Shown piece after piece: positions 1 to 15,314 of a stretch of 64,000 bases of DNA. The stretch is from Meloidogyne chitwoodi (Eukaryota > Nematoda > Chromadorea > Rhabditida > Meloidogynidae), in assembly GCA_015183035.1 (NCBI GenBank), contig JACZZP010000003.1, positions 1,550,001 through 1,614,000 on the forward strand, in the 5' to 3' direction. The notes under the pieces are model-generated. The model had not been told where the DNA came from. It saw nothing but the letters and a program-made list of their open reading frames with translations, and searched no databases. The position numbers were made by a program, and so were the translations under genes. The first letter of the stretch is position 1; each line of letters begins with the position of its first letter.

Positions 1-18
1 ATAAAAAAAGAAAAATAC

Positions 19-115
19 CTTCCTTTCGTTCACGCAATGAATTATGAGAATCATTGAGAGTATTTACAATAAAAGGATCCCTTGCTTCGTACTGAGATGT
101 ATCTTGTTGATGCAT
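19..115 (-). CDS. First coding exon of an unidentified gene (partial)
   Basis: A minus-strand ATG at 115-113 opens a 97-nt exon that ends in a canonical donor (GT at 18-17), so the gene continues out of the left edge. It encodes about 32 residues starting MHQQDTSQYEARDPFIV, polar and without a signal peptide. Nothing here identifies the family. The gene is divergent from the PABIR gene, so 116-832 would hold both promoters. Confidence rests on the clean ATG-to-donor structure only. Confidence 0.45.
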
Positions 116-832
116 GCTTTTGTTGCTTTAAAATAAATAAGAAATAAAGTAAGAATAACTTAATTTTATATTCAGATTTATTTAATTGGTGCTATATAAT
201 TTGGTCTGTGGAAAAATGGGTAGTGAATAATTTCGACATTAAACCATTATTTTAAAATGGGTAATTTGGACAGTAAATTAGAGACGAAAAGGAACGGTGC
301 TGTTCCAGTTAGTTTTGGTTTAAAAAAACCGGAACAAGCGGAATTGAAAGTAAACTGCTGAAACCCGAAATGGGAAAAACAGGAATTCCCGACCCCGGTA
401 TCTCCGAAAATCGGGAAAAATGACCGGGAACTGGATCGTTAGACTAAATGGCATTTCATATTTTTAGACAAAATGGTCGTAGGCAAAAAAGACATAATTC
501 ATTTGCCGAATAATCCTACAAAAGATCGAACGCCAAAGGTCGTTGATCAGAATTTAGCTGTTTTTAGCCTAGTTGGCATTTTGACCGTGTTGACCTTTTG
601 TAAGGACACGATAGAAAGAACAAGCGTGCTACTTTAGTATTTTTGCTAACAACCCTTTATATTTGAGAATATCCCAGGGTCCGTACAGGATTTGGTTAAA
701 AAGAATTTACACGAAAGATTAACAGGATAGTCCTGCAATTTCTGTAAATCATAATGAAAGATCATGATATTTGCCATATTTTAATGTTTTAATAATCTTT
801 GTGACGAGAATTTTGGTTAATTTAAGTTGATT
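116..832. other. Divergent intergenic region with old repeat traces
   Basis: No coding exon seen. The stretch 270-450 is GC-richer than its surroundings and holds short direct and inverted GGAAC/GTTCC and CGGGAA words, as in a degenerate MITE. About 680-765 carries a weak match (TCCTG...CTGTAAATCATAA) to the dispersed repeat at 28.05 kb and 40.95 kb. Promoters of both flanking genes should lie here but none is obvious. Confidence 0.4.
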
Positions 833-2705
833 ATGATGCCAACTGTTTCTGATTCAACGCCAAAGTGTAATATTGAATCTTCCTGTGATGACATTCAAGG
901 TGAAGAAAACAAACCAAAACCATCGTTTGACTGCAATCTTTCAGCTCCTACTTCACTTCTTGGTCGGACATTGTCAGCATCTGCGATTGATTATCGTAGC
1001 GCATGGCGTACTAAAAAGAAAATAGATGGAACTAGAATTTTTCAGGTTTTTGATTATATTTGTTTATATTTTTTCGAAGTACACGTTTTACCCCTATAGG
1101 AGCGTGCAGTCATTTCTTCTGCAGTCTCTGTCGAACAAAAATGTTTGAAACGTAAATTAAGTAATGAAAGTGTGGGTACAAGTGCTGATATTCCAGAAAT
1201 TAGCGTTGAAGAGGGCAATACTCGAATGTTTTTACCACTTTCAACCGCAGTGAATCAAGAAGGATTCATTACACCGTTTCAGCTAAAAAAAGTTAATATA
1301 GGCAAATTCTGAATAAATAATTTTATGATTTAGATGAGTCGTCCAAATTCTCCCGCTGCTATTGCAACTTCTCGGACGCCGATTTTTACTCGTGGTCGTG
1401 TTGCATCAATTCGACGTGAATCTGATTGTAGTACAGAAAATGAGGCGGCTCATGAAAAGATGATTAAGTCGTCGCAGCAAGTCTCCTTGGTCTTTGAGGA
1501 TTTTTGTTTGGTATACATATTTAAATTTTGGATTTATTTTTTCAACATCATTATTTATTTCTATAGGATGATAAGCTATTTGAGGAGCGGAAGCGCGCTA
1601 AATCCTTAACTGAGCCTATTTCTGTTTTTACAAATGCATTTCTTCCACAAAGTTCATCACCTTCACCCACAAGAACAGGGCTTGACACGATGCAAAAAGT
1701 TTTTAAAAATTTATTTTTTAATTTATTTTAATTTTTTAGCAATGTTATTCTCCATCAACTCAACAGGTTGTTCGCGCAAATATTTCTTATTCGCCCATTC
1801 CGAGTCCAACAACGCCTGCCAGCCCTTATAATCGAATGAGGTTAGATTAAAGATGGTATTAGCTAATTCTCTAAATTTTAGAAGTATGTCTCCTATTGCG
1901 GTTCGTCAAGTTTCTAAAAGACGGTATACAGCTTCCAGTGGCAATGGTATAGGAAATCAGAGTTCAGGTTCTGGTTTGGATAGCGATAGTGAAAGCAGGT
2001 AAATAATAAATGTCAAAATAATTGGAATTTTTTATTTTTTTAGTCCTATTACTATTTCGAATCCCAAACGTCGTTGCACTGCTTTAAGATCAGTGATTAC
2101 TTCATCAGCATCCCCTCTTGTTCGCGAATCTACTTCAAATATTAATTTAATACATTATCAGCAGCAACAACTAGAACGGCTTACGACTAACTTTGATAAA
2201 GACTCAAAGCCTGTTTCGGCTACAACAGTAACTTTTTCCTCTGCTTCGTCCATGCTACCAAATTTAGTCGGTGATAAATCTCTTTTAGCAGCATCAGAAT
2301 CATCACCTACGATTTCTCGTTTATTTGTTGATCCGCAACTTTCAATTGAATGGTAGTTCAATTCTTTTTCGACTAATAACGAGGCTTATTTTAGTTTTCA
2401 ATCTATCGAATCCCGTGATAATGATGACTCCTCGCCAATGCTCTGCTCATCCTTCTGCTCTGGGGCTGGTTATGATGCTAACTCATCGACGACTTTTTCT
2501 TCCCGAGCAGATACGCCACATTCAGAAATGCTTGACAATTCAGGAGTAGAAAATGTTCTTATTTTTCTTATAAATATAATTTTTACTTTAAATTTTAATC
2601 TTGTAGGAAGCTTCTACTTCATTATTACTTCCACCACAATCTTCTTGTTCTTCTGATTGTTCATTGAATTCTATTACTGCCATTGATACGAAAACTCGTC
2701 CTTAA
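833..2705 (+). CDS. PABIR/FAM122-family PP2A regulator
   Basis: Nine exons (833-1045, 1100-1291, 1334-1510, 1567-1698, 1740-1840, 1882-1998, 2044-2352, 2395-2554, 2607-2705) splice in frame with GT-AG introns. The Ser/Pro-rich product has the FAM122 blocks in order: an N-terminal RTLSAS site, a helix with ENEAAHEKMIKSSQQVS followed by FEERKRAKSLTEPISV, then SPSPTRTG, the CYSPS block and YSPIPSPTTPASPY with SMSPI. In vertebrates this family binds the B55 subunit through the helix and inhibits PP2A in the nucleus. That role here is inferred from family knowledge. The start is the ATG at 833; a second ATG follows at 836. The Ser-rich tail after SMSPI is not recognised. Confidence 0.78.
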
Positions 2706-3487
2706 ACGAATTTGCCGTCAACCGTAAACAATTTATTCCCATTTAATGAAGGTCAAAAAATCAGTAAATAATTAATTAGTAAAAATATTAATAATTTGAG
2801 GCTAATTTATCTCACTCCTTCATATGTAGAGGGAAGGAACATACTACTAGAAACATTTTTCATTGCTACAAGCCTTTGTCCTTATTTATCTTAATCTGAT
2901 TTTCAATTTTTCATTCACAATTCGTTTTATAAGCAAATCAGAGTAGCTTTTTGCCACATTTTTTTCAACATTTAGCTTCTTGAGTTATACTTATTTTGCC
3001 ATATGCAGTGTTTTTTTGATGTGCCGCATTTTAATTGTTTGTAAAGGACTACTCTGATACTTATAATGTTCTCTTCTATTCTTTTTCACTTTATATTATC
3101 ATATAATGTATCTAAATATTTTCAAATATCAATTTATCTATTGGGTAATTTAAAAGCCCTTTTATTGTGATTTTATTTTTATAAGTTAAACCAAACCGGT
3201 ATTTGTAAATTCATTAATTGGAATATTTTCAAAAGCGGTTAATATCTTAATTTTTACAATTTTATTTTATTATTATTTTTGTTTCTATTTATATAATTAT
3301 TTTTTGTATATTAAAAAATTAAATCTCTATATTTATATCTTATTCAAGAGGATATTTTTGGTTTGTACTTTTACATTTTAAAATAAAGTTTAATGTAGAA
3401 AAGTTTTTATAATTATTTTGCTATTAGCAAACACCTTGTGTGTGTTTTCATGTTTTTATACATTAATTTTATTAATTAAAGTTTTAG
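2706..3487 (+). other. Intergenic, AT-rich
   Basis: This is the 3' flank of the PABIR gene and the 5' flank of the fumarate reductase gene. It is T-rich, with no open frame of note, no repeat and no clear promoter motif. Confidence 0.5.
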
Positions 3488-6225
<2,738 letters not shown>

Positions 6226-6544
6226 TTTACTTTTATTATCTGTTAATTTATTTTTATTTATTTTTCATAAATTGTAAAAATTAATATGGTAATTTTATAA
6301 AAATTTTAAAATATTTTTTGGTGAAAAAGTTGTGTAAACATTAAAAGATTTAAAGAAAAAATATTTATTTTTCTTAATCCCAACGATTTTAAAAAATGGG
6401 CAAAAACCTTTTGCATAATGATTCATTCACTTCTTTTATAAAAATAAGTAATAAGTTAGTATATATCATCATATGATATAATTCACAAATATTTCCTCTT
6501 AAATATTTTTAATAAAAATATTTGAAAAAAAGAATTGTTAAAAA

Positions 6545-7291
6545 ATGCCTTCTAATCAATTTATTGCCCAATGTTGTTATTTAGTTGCAATGGCAATAAC
6601 TTTGCTTTTTACAATTGTTTCAATGTTAACACCTGGTAAATATAATTAATTAATTAATTAATTGTATTTAATATTTAAAAATTTTTTTATTTAATTTTTA
6701 GGATGGCGTACAATTATTAAGGGAAGTCAAATAGGAGAATATGACCGTATAAATACAATTAATTCTGGTATTTTTGTTTGTGATACTGAAGGAATGGCTG
6801 ATTGTATAGCGGTAAATTAAATTTAAATTTTTGTTAATTTTTAAATAAAAATTAAAAATAACTCCTTTAGAAACGTAGCACTGTTGACACAATAATTGGC
6901 ATTGTATTAATTTTGGCTCTTTTGCTTGAATTAATTGCTTTGCTATGGGCAATTGCCTCATTTATTTTTGTTAAAAAAGAAGGGGAAATATCAAGAAGAA
7001 AATTAATTTTATTTACTCCATTACCAATCTTTTCTTTTATAATTTGTGGTTTATTTTTAATTATTATTCTTTTATTCACACTTAAACAGAATGGACAAAT
7101 TGAATATGGTTGGTATAGAATAATATTTTAAAAGGAATTTAATATAAAGAAGAATTTTAGATTTAAATATGAGTGTTTCAAAAGGAGCAAATGTTGGATA
7201 TTCTTTTATTATTTGTTGTTTTGGGTTTTTGTTCGCAATTTGTTCTGTTCCTACAGGGTTATTTTTGACTTTATTGAGAGAAAATATTTGA
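6545..7291 (+). CDS. Clc-like (claudin-related) four-span membrane protein
   Basis: Four exons (6545-6635, 6702-6811, 6871-7108, 7161-7291) join in frame. TM1 lies near residues 8-28, followed by the PGWR motif in the first extracellular loop (GWxx is typical of claudin-like proteins) and a loop Cys pair (CDTEGMADC). Two close hydrophobic spans lie in exon 3 and a fourth in exon 4. This matches the nematode Clc-like family, thought to act in cell contacts. The last codon of exon 3 is completed across the intron, so the stop at 7129-7131 is intronic. A second family member lies at 12.4 kb. Confidence 0.75.
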
Positions 7292-7412
7292 AAGATGTGA
7301 TACTTATTTGAATTTTCTTATATAAATATACATATTTGATTTAAATATTTTATATTTTTAAATAATTAAAAATTAAAAAATTTTATAAATTGAAAAATAT
7401 ATATATATATAC

Positions 7413-7655
7413 CAGTGTTTGCGTGACCGGCCTTTTCCCGGTCATAAAAATGACCTGACCGGAAATTTCGGTCATCAAAAATGACCTGACCATGACCGCA
7501 ATTTCGGTCAGGTCATATCCGGTCACGTTTTGTAACGTAGAAAATGACCAAAACATGACTGACCGGCCTTTTTCTGTCATAAAAATGACCTGACCAAAAA
7601 TTTCGGTCAGGTCAGGTCATTTTTGGTCATGACCGAAACCGTCACGAAAACACTG
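7413..7655. mobile_element. hAT-type MITE with 8-bp target duplication
   Basis: A 243-bp element bounded by imperfect inverted repeats: left CAGTGTTTGCGTGACCGG, right end reversed CAGTGTTTTCGTGACGGT. Exact copies of ATATATAC flank it at 7405-7412 and 7656-7663. The interior is a mosaic of GACCGG, GGTCA and TGACCT words in both orientations, so it can fold back. An 8-bp duplication with termini starting CAGTG fits the hAT superfamily. It has no coding capacity. The duplicated bases are simple AT repeat, which weakens that part of the evidence. Confidence 0.75.
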
Positions 7656-7903
7656 ATATATACATATGTACATAAATAAATATTTAAAATTAATAATAAA
7701 GGTTGTGTGTTAAATTATTCAAAAATTGCAAAACAAATAATATATTTTTCTTATCTTAATTTTCACTTCTTAATTTCATTTTATCTAAATATAAATATAT
7801 TCGGTAAATAAATGAATATTTAGTTAGTATTTATTGACTCGTTTTTTATATCATAATTTGTTTTTTATATAAAACTTTTATTTAATTTTTTTAAAAGCTT
7901 ATA

Positions 7904-10900
7904 ATGGGTACACAATGTTATGATACACGTTCATCTTCATCTTCTTCTTCTATTATGCCAGAAATGGAATCTATCCTTGGGTTAGGAGAAACAGAAAATG
8001 AACGTACTTTAAGGATTATAAACACTCGTCGTAAACAAGTTTTAATTTTAAAATTTAATTAAAATAAATTAATTTAAACTAAAAAAGGTATCATTATGTA
8101 GCATTGCTCCTTCTCTTATAATTTCTTGGCATTCTATTACAGCAAAGCCACGAAGTGAGAAAAACATTTTTCCTTCATTTTTCTCCAATATTTATTCAAA
8201 ATTTACTGGAAGTTTTGATGATATTGAAAATGGAATTTCTTCTTCATTATCTGGAAAGAAATATATTTTAAATAATGGTTAATATATTTTTTTAAAATTA
8301 AATTTAATATGATATTAATATTTTTAGTTTATGGTGTTGCTTATCCAGGAGAAGTTCTTGCATTGATGGGAGCTAGTTATGTTTAAATTTAAAAATTATT
8401 TTGTTATTTTTTTTTCTTTTCTTTTTTTAGTGGTGCTGGTAAAACTTCACTTTTAAATGTTCTTACTCAAAGAAATCTTTCTTCTCTAAATATATCTGGA
8501 CATATTCGAGTAAATGGAGTAGATCTTGGAAAACAAGCTTTACGTAAAGTTTCTGCTTATGTACAACAAGAAGACTTATTTATTGGATCTATGACAGTCA
8601 TTGAACATTTAAGATTTATGGTTTAAAAAATCTTTTTTAATTTATTTAAAAATTATTTTTTTAAAGGCTATAATGAGAATGGGTAAACACTATTCGCCAA
8701 AAGAGCGTGAACGTCGTGTTCAAGGAGTTATGTCTGAACTTGGACTCAAAAATTGTGCAAATACACTTATTGGTTGGCCTAATAGACTGAAAGGTTTATC
8801 TGGAGGTGAGAGAAAACGTTTGGCTTTTGCTTCAGAGGTTAATAATTTTTATTAAATATATTTATTTTAACAATTTTTGAAATATTCTGAAAAAATTCAA
8901 AATTAAATAATAAAAATATATATTTTCCTTTTATTAATCCTAAATGTAATGATTAATGCTTAAAGGTTATATTATTTAAGTAACACATTATATTCTTTGT
9001 AATTAATTTATAATAAAATTGAATGGTAATTAAAATAAATAAATAATTTTTAGATAATGACTGGACCTCCAATTTTATTTTGTGATGAGCCTACCTCTGG
9101 TTTAGATTCATATTTAGCAAAACAAGTTATTCAAGTACTCAAAGATTTGGCTAGACGAAAAAATATGACAATCAGTTAAAATTAATTTTTAATTTTATTT
9201 TTTCTCTTTTTTCTTTCAGTTGTTACAATACACCAACCTAGTTCACAATTATTTGAAATGTTTGACAAGTTAGTTCTTTTTTTTATTAAAAAATTAAATT
9301 GTATTTTTATAATTTAAAGAATTTGCCTTTTGGCTGAAGGAAAATTAGCCTTTCTTGGTACAACAGTTGAAGCTATTCCTTTTTTTGAAAGGTTTTTATT
9401 TTATAATATATTTAATTAATTTATTTATTAATTTATAAGTTTGGGACATATTCTTCCAGAAAATTTTAATCCGGCCGACTTTTTTATTGGTATTCTTGCA
9501 GATTCTGATAAACTAAAAGGATCTAAAAGAAGAATGTATTCAAAAATTAATGTAAGTAATTATTAATATAAATTGACAGAACATTTAAAACTTTTTAAAA
9601 TTCAATGATTTTATCCTAAAATTAATTTTTTTTCTTTTTAATTATTTTATAGAAAATTTGTTCATCTTTTATTAAAAGTGATACAGGAAAACAATTAATG
9701 ATTGAATTATCAAGTAATAGCAGTGAAGGTTCTTCTCCTCCAATAAATAATACACAAATAGTTAGAGAAAATAATTTAAATGAAAATAATGAAGGTCTTC
9801 TTCAAATATTTGATATTTCAACAGATGAAAGTGTTTTTTCTACTCCAGAATCTGTAGAAGAAGTAATGGAAGAAAATGAAAATAATAATGAAGAAGATTT
9901 TCCTCTTTTTATAACTTCAACTAATAATAATAATAATAAAACAATTTCAAAATTAGAATTATATAAATCAAAAGAAATGCAAAGATATAAATCAACGTAA
10001 ATTTAAAAAATAAATAAATTAATTAAAATTAAGTTGGTTACAACAATTTATTGCACTTACTAAACGTTCTTTTTTTGTTACTTTACGTGAACCTATGCTT
10101 TTAAAAGTTAGATTATTTCAAACATTATTAATTAGTTTAATTCTTGGAATTATTTATTTTCAAACACCAATTCGTCAAACAACAATTATGAATATTAATG
10201 GATTAATTTTTCAATCTATTGCTAACATGAATTTTATGTAATTTTAAAAATATTTTTTTTTTTAATTAAATTAAATTATTTTTTTTATAAAAAAAGGTTT
10301 CAATTTGCTGCTGCTCATGTTTGTTTTTTTAAATTTTATTAAATAAAATATATAATTATTTATTTTAAATTAATTTAAAAATTAATTATTTAAGATTTTT
10401 TGTGATGAATTACCTATTTTTATGAGAGAACATTTATCAAATTTATATAGAGTTGATACTTATTTTCTTGCTAAAAATATTGCTGAGGTTATTTTAAATA
10501 ATTAAAAATATATTTATTTTCTTTTTTTTTTAAAGTTAGTTCAATATATAATTTATCCTTTAATTTTTTCTTCAATTGTTTATTGGATGTCTGGTTTGTT
10601 TGTTTGTTTGTTTGTTTTAATATTTTATATTTTTAAAAATAAAAGGTTTTGTTCATAATACTTTAGCGTATATTTCATTTGTTATAAGTTGTATTTGTGT
10701 TACAAATGTAGCAGTTTCTCTTTCTTATGCTGCTTCTTGTATTTTTGGAACAACTGATTTGGCTATAGCAATGCTTCCTGTTGTTGTTATTCCTTTATTA
10801 GCTTTTGGAGGTTTTTATATTAATCAGGTTATTTATTTTAAAAATAAATATAATATTTTTAGCAATCTTTACCTTCATATTTTTATCCAATAAAATTTAT

Positions 10901-11249
10901 TTCTTATTTTGGTTATGCTTATGAAAGTGCAGCCATTAGTCAGTGGACTCATGTTGACTCAATACCTGGTGATTTATAATAAAATTAAATATTTTTTAAA
11001 ATTAAAGGTTGTAATAAAACATTAATAAATAATAATAATAATTTGACTGAATATAATATTTGTTATATTAATGGAATGGACGTACTTGACTCTTTGGGAT
11101 TTAAACCAGAAAATATTACTTTTGACTATACAGCTTTATTTTCAATGATTTTAGGTTTTTTTTTAAATAAATAAATTAATAAATTAATTAAAGGATTTCG
11201 ACTTATTGCTTTTTTTGCATTGTGGCTAAGAGCTATTACTAAAAAATGA
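7904..11249 (+). CDS. ABCG (White-type) half-transporter
   Basis: Eighteen exons from ATG 7904 to TGA 11247-11249 give 766 aa. The nucleotide-binding domain comes first: Walker A (GASGAGKTS, split by an intron), signature [14 protein letters not shown], Walker [14 protein letters not shown] and the H-loop TIHQPSSQ. After an unusually long Ser/Glu/Asn linker (exon 9653-9996) follows the ABC2 membrane domain with about six spans ([14 protein letters not shown] to [10 protein letters not shown]). ABCG half-transporters dimerise and export lipids or small molecules. The junction between exons ending 8376 and starting 8431 lacks a usable GT donor in the frame needed for Walker A (see findings). 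Other junctions are canonical. Confidence 0.88.
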
Positions 11250-12364
11250 AAGATTAATTTTAACTAATAATTTTTTAAATAAATAAATAAATATTAATAA
11301 TAATAATATATTATTTTTGATTTTTAATAAATAATTATTTCTTTAAAATATCATCAATAAATTAATTATATATTTACCTCTACAAAACTTTTTTTTATTT
11401 TAATTCTTTGACTTTAATATTAATAAAATTAATTTTTGATTTTAAAATACTTATTAAAATATATTTTATTTTTTAAATTTTAAAATTAATTTTTCTAATC
11501 TCAAAGAAACTTTTTTTCTCTCAAAATCACCAATTACTCTCTTTTTTATGCCTAAAACTTTAATAATATATTTCTCTACAAGTAAAAGTATTATTTATAA
11601 TTAATTAATTAAATTAACAAACAAAAGGTTGAAAAAAACAAAGAAAATTATATAAAATAAATAAAAATAATATTTTGTCTTTTTTCTGTCTTTGACCGCA
11701 CAATTCAATAAAACATTTTAAAATTGATTTTCTATATTTACGTTATTAATTTTATTTAAAATATATGCGCATTTTTTCAGAAAAAAGCTTTATTTTTTAG
11801 ATAATGTCGATCAAGAATAAATAAAAATAAATTTATTTATATATATTTATTCAGCATTTTTTTAAACATTTAATGACGATGTTTTATTTAAAAATAATAT
11901 TTTTTTATAAAATTTTTACCAAAAAAAATATTTTATAAATTTTAAAATATTTTATTTCCATCCATTAATGTACATGTATAATAAATATATAATATTTTTA
12001 TTAAAAAATCAATTTAAATCAATTTTATTAGATTTTAAAATTAAAAAAAAATTTTGAAATAAATATTAAATTAATTAAAATAAAATATAAAATAAAATAT
12101 TATAATTTCTAGTTTGACTAATAACCTTTATATTTATTTATTTATTTTAATGTATAATAATTCTTAAAAAGAACACTTATATATTGACATTAATAATATA
12201 TATATTTTTGTAAATAACAGTGTTTAGAGTATTTTGTAAAAATATATTTATTTATTTATTTTAAAATGTTTTTTTCTTTCCAAAACCTCTTTTTTATTAA
12301 AGCTTAAAATTGATTTTAAATTATTAATTTTTCAGATAAATATATTTATTTTAAATAAATAAAT
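11250..12364 (+). other. Intergenic, very AT-rich
   Basis: This stretch is over 85% A/T by eye, with runs such as TAAATAAATA. No coding exon, repeat element or clear promoter is visible. Confidence 0.5.
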
Positions 12365-13323
12365 ATGTGTATTTCACGTATTGGTCAAATTATTTATGGT
12401 ATTTTGTCTGCTATAACAATTGGACTTATTTGTGCTTCAATGTTTACTCCAGGTTATTTATTTTAATAATTAAATTAAAAAATATTTAAAAAAAAGGTTG
12501 GCGTAATTTAACTGTTCATGTTAATGACTCATTTGATTCTCTTAAAAGTGGTAATCCAAATTCTATTCAAAATATAACTAATATGAATTTTGGAATTTTT
12601 ATTTGTCAAATACCAACACAAAATAATAATAATAATTTATCTTCATCAATTAATAAAGAAAATAAAGAAGATTCTTGGAAAAAATCTTTAAATTATTGTG
12701 AACAATGGTTTAAGGTAATAAATATTTATTAGAAAATAAAAATATAAGAAAATAATAAATAAATATATTAATTAAATTAAATTATTTTTTAAATTTAAAA
12801 AAAGTTACGCTCTGATTGGGAAAAAATAGTTATAATTTCAATGATTCTGGCTCTTATTATTTCTTTAATTTCTTTTATTTTAAATTTTTTTTCATTTTGT
12901 TCTTGTACTTGTCGTTTATCAATTTTAATGAGACCACTTCCTTTACTTTCTGGATTAACATTTATTTGTTTAATTATTGGACTTGGATTATTTTGGATTA
13001 AAAATCAAGATTATATTGGTTATTTAATTAATTCATTTATTTTTAAATTTAATTTTAATTTAAGCTCAAATTAAAGTAAAAGTTAATGATTTGGATATTA
13101 ATTCATTAAAATCTTCAGCTATTGATTTAGTTAAATTTGTTAATGATTTAGATGAAGTAAATTAATTTAATTAAATAAAATAAAATTAAATATTTAGAAA
13201 AATAATAATAATGGAAATAATGTTAATAATAAAGTTTCATATTCATTTTATTTGGGTTGTGGTGCAATTATTTCATCTTTTTTAAATATTGTTATTGGTT
13301 CTTTTATTGTTTGTTTTGCTTAA
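12365..13323 (+). CDS. Clc-like (claudin-related) four-span membrane protein, second copy
   Basis: Five exons (12365-12452, 12497-12714, 12805-13018, 13065-13156, 13198-13323) join in frame. TM1 is followed at once by PGWRNL, the same motif and the same intron position (phase 1 within the PGW codons) as the gene at 6.5 kb. Two long hydrophobic spans follow in exon 3 and a last one in exon 5 (SSFLNIVIGSFIVCFA). The first loop is Asn/Ser-rich and contains two Cys. The shared intron position supports common descent with the 6.5 kb gene despite low sequence identity. Confidence 0.72.
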
Positions 13324-14336
13324 TTATTTAAAAAGAAGAAGAAAGAAAAGATTTTAATTTATTTAAAATATATTATTATCTTTAATTAATTGACTTTTTT
13401 ATATTTTATTATTATTTTCATTTTAATATTTTCCGGTGCATTTTAATATTATTAGAGACATATTTATTTAATTAATTTATTTTAATTTTTATTTTAATTA
13501 TTTTAGTAAATTATAAAACTTTTTTTAAAAAAAATAATTTATAAAAAAACATAAATATAATTAATTAATTTAAAAAACAATAAATATAATAATAATGTTA
13601 TAATATATTAAATATTTTATTTTTTGGTTCCCCTATTTTTCTTCATTTATAAATAAATAAATAAATATTTGCGCAAATTTATTTGGCCTTTTCTTTTTTT
13701 TTAATTCTTTTAAAATTACTACTTTTAAATTCTTTTATTATATAACAATAATACAATAAATAAATAAATAAATATATTTAAATAATTTAAAATATATTTA
13801 TTTATTGATAAATATTTAATTTTATTTTTAGTAGTTCAAGGTCAATAATTATATCATAAAATAATTACTTAATTTAATATTTTTAACCTTTTTTTATTTA
13901 AAAAATATAAATATTTTATTTAAATAAAATATAAATTAATTAATTAATAATTAAAAAAAACCTTCTTGTGAATAAAAGGTCACTATTATTATGACTAAAC
14001 ACAACAATCTTTTAAAGAAATATTAGAAAAGAGGACATCTGCCCATTTTTTAAAATTATATTTATATATTACTAAATATATTTTTATTTATTTTAAATTG
14101 CCAAAAATTAATTATTTTTAAAATTTTATTTTAATTAATTTAAAAAAATTAAATAAATGATAAACAAATCAGCTAAATAAATATTTATAAAAAAATTAAA
14201 TTTATTTAAAATATTTTTTTAAATTATTTATCCTTTATTTTATTTTAATATTTATTCATATTTAATTTTTCCTTTTTAAAATAAAAAATTATTTTATTTT
14301 TTAATTAAAATAAAATTAAATAGATTTTTAAATAAA
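13324..14336 (+). other. Intergenic, very AT-rich
   Basis: 3' flank of the Clc-like gene and 5' flank of the next plus-strand gene. No exon, element or motif that I can support. Confidence 0.5.
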
Positions 14337-15197
14337 ATGTTTAAAATTTTATTTTTATTTTTTAATTTAATTAATTTAATTAATTCTGATGAAATAATAA
14401 ATGAAGAACATACAAAACTTTGTTTAGAACAAGTTTATTTAAAATATAATAATTAAATAAATATTTAAATTAAATTAAAGGCAAATAATAATAATTGTGG
14501 AATATTTACTAATTGTTGTAATTCAAAATGTGGACCAAACCAAAATCAAGCACATAAATGTTTTTCATTTATGGGAGATATACAAAAAGATCAAACATTT
14601 TGTTCTTGGTATTTAATTAAATTACTTTAATTTAATTTAATTATTTTTAGTCAACAAAATAATCAACAACAATTATTTAATAATAATATATTATTTAATA
14701 AATCATTATTCTCTAATAATAATAAAGGTTATTTATTTATTTATATTTATAAATTAATTTTTAGATAATTTAAAATCTTCTTCTTCTTCTATTAATTCTT
14801 TTTTTAATTCTGATTTATTTAAATCACCTTCCTCAATTTTTGGTTTTTCATCTAATAATCCTTCTTCTTCTTCTTCACAAGAACAACAAAATAATAATAA
14901 TAATAATAAATTAAATTCTTCTTCATTTTTTAATCAAAATTTTGGGTTAATTAATTTTTAAAATAATTTTATATAATTAATTTTAGAATTCAACAAAGAC
15001 CAACTCCAAGTAATCCAGCATTTGGAAGAAATCTTTTTTTAAAATCAACAACACAAAGTTCTTCAGCAATTGGATTAAAACGAATTAATAAAAAAGATGG
15101 AAATTTAATAATAAATATTGGAAATAAAATTGATTTTATTGGGGGAATAATTCTTTTATTTGTTATTGATTTATTATTATTTACTTTAACTATTTAA
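14337..15197 (+). CDS. Secreted/membrane Cys-rich orphan protein
   Basis: Five exons (14337-14432, 14481-14608, 14651-14727, 14765-14945, 14987-15197) give about 230 aa. Residues 1-17 form a signal peptide (MFKILFLFFNLINLINS). A short Cys module follows (CGIFTNCCNSKCG, then KCF and FCSC), eight to nine Cys in about 65 residues, probably disulphide-bonded and extracellular. A Ser/Asn-rich low-complexity stretch comes next, then a C-terminal hydrophobic helix (FIGGIILLFVIDLLLFTLTI) with nothing after it, as in a GPI signal or tail anchor. The family is not recognised. Confidence 0.6.
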
Positions 15198-15314
15198 ATT
15201 AAATTTAATTTAAATTCTTTTTTCTGTAAGATTACTATTTAATTTTTATTTTCTTAATTTTAAAATATTAAATGTTTATATTTATAAAAGAAAAATATAA
15301 ATTTAAATAATTAA

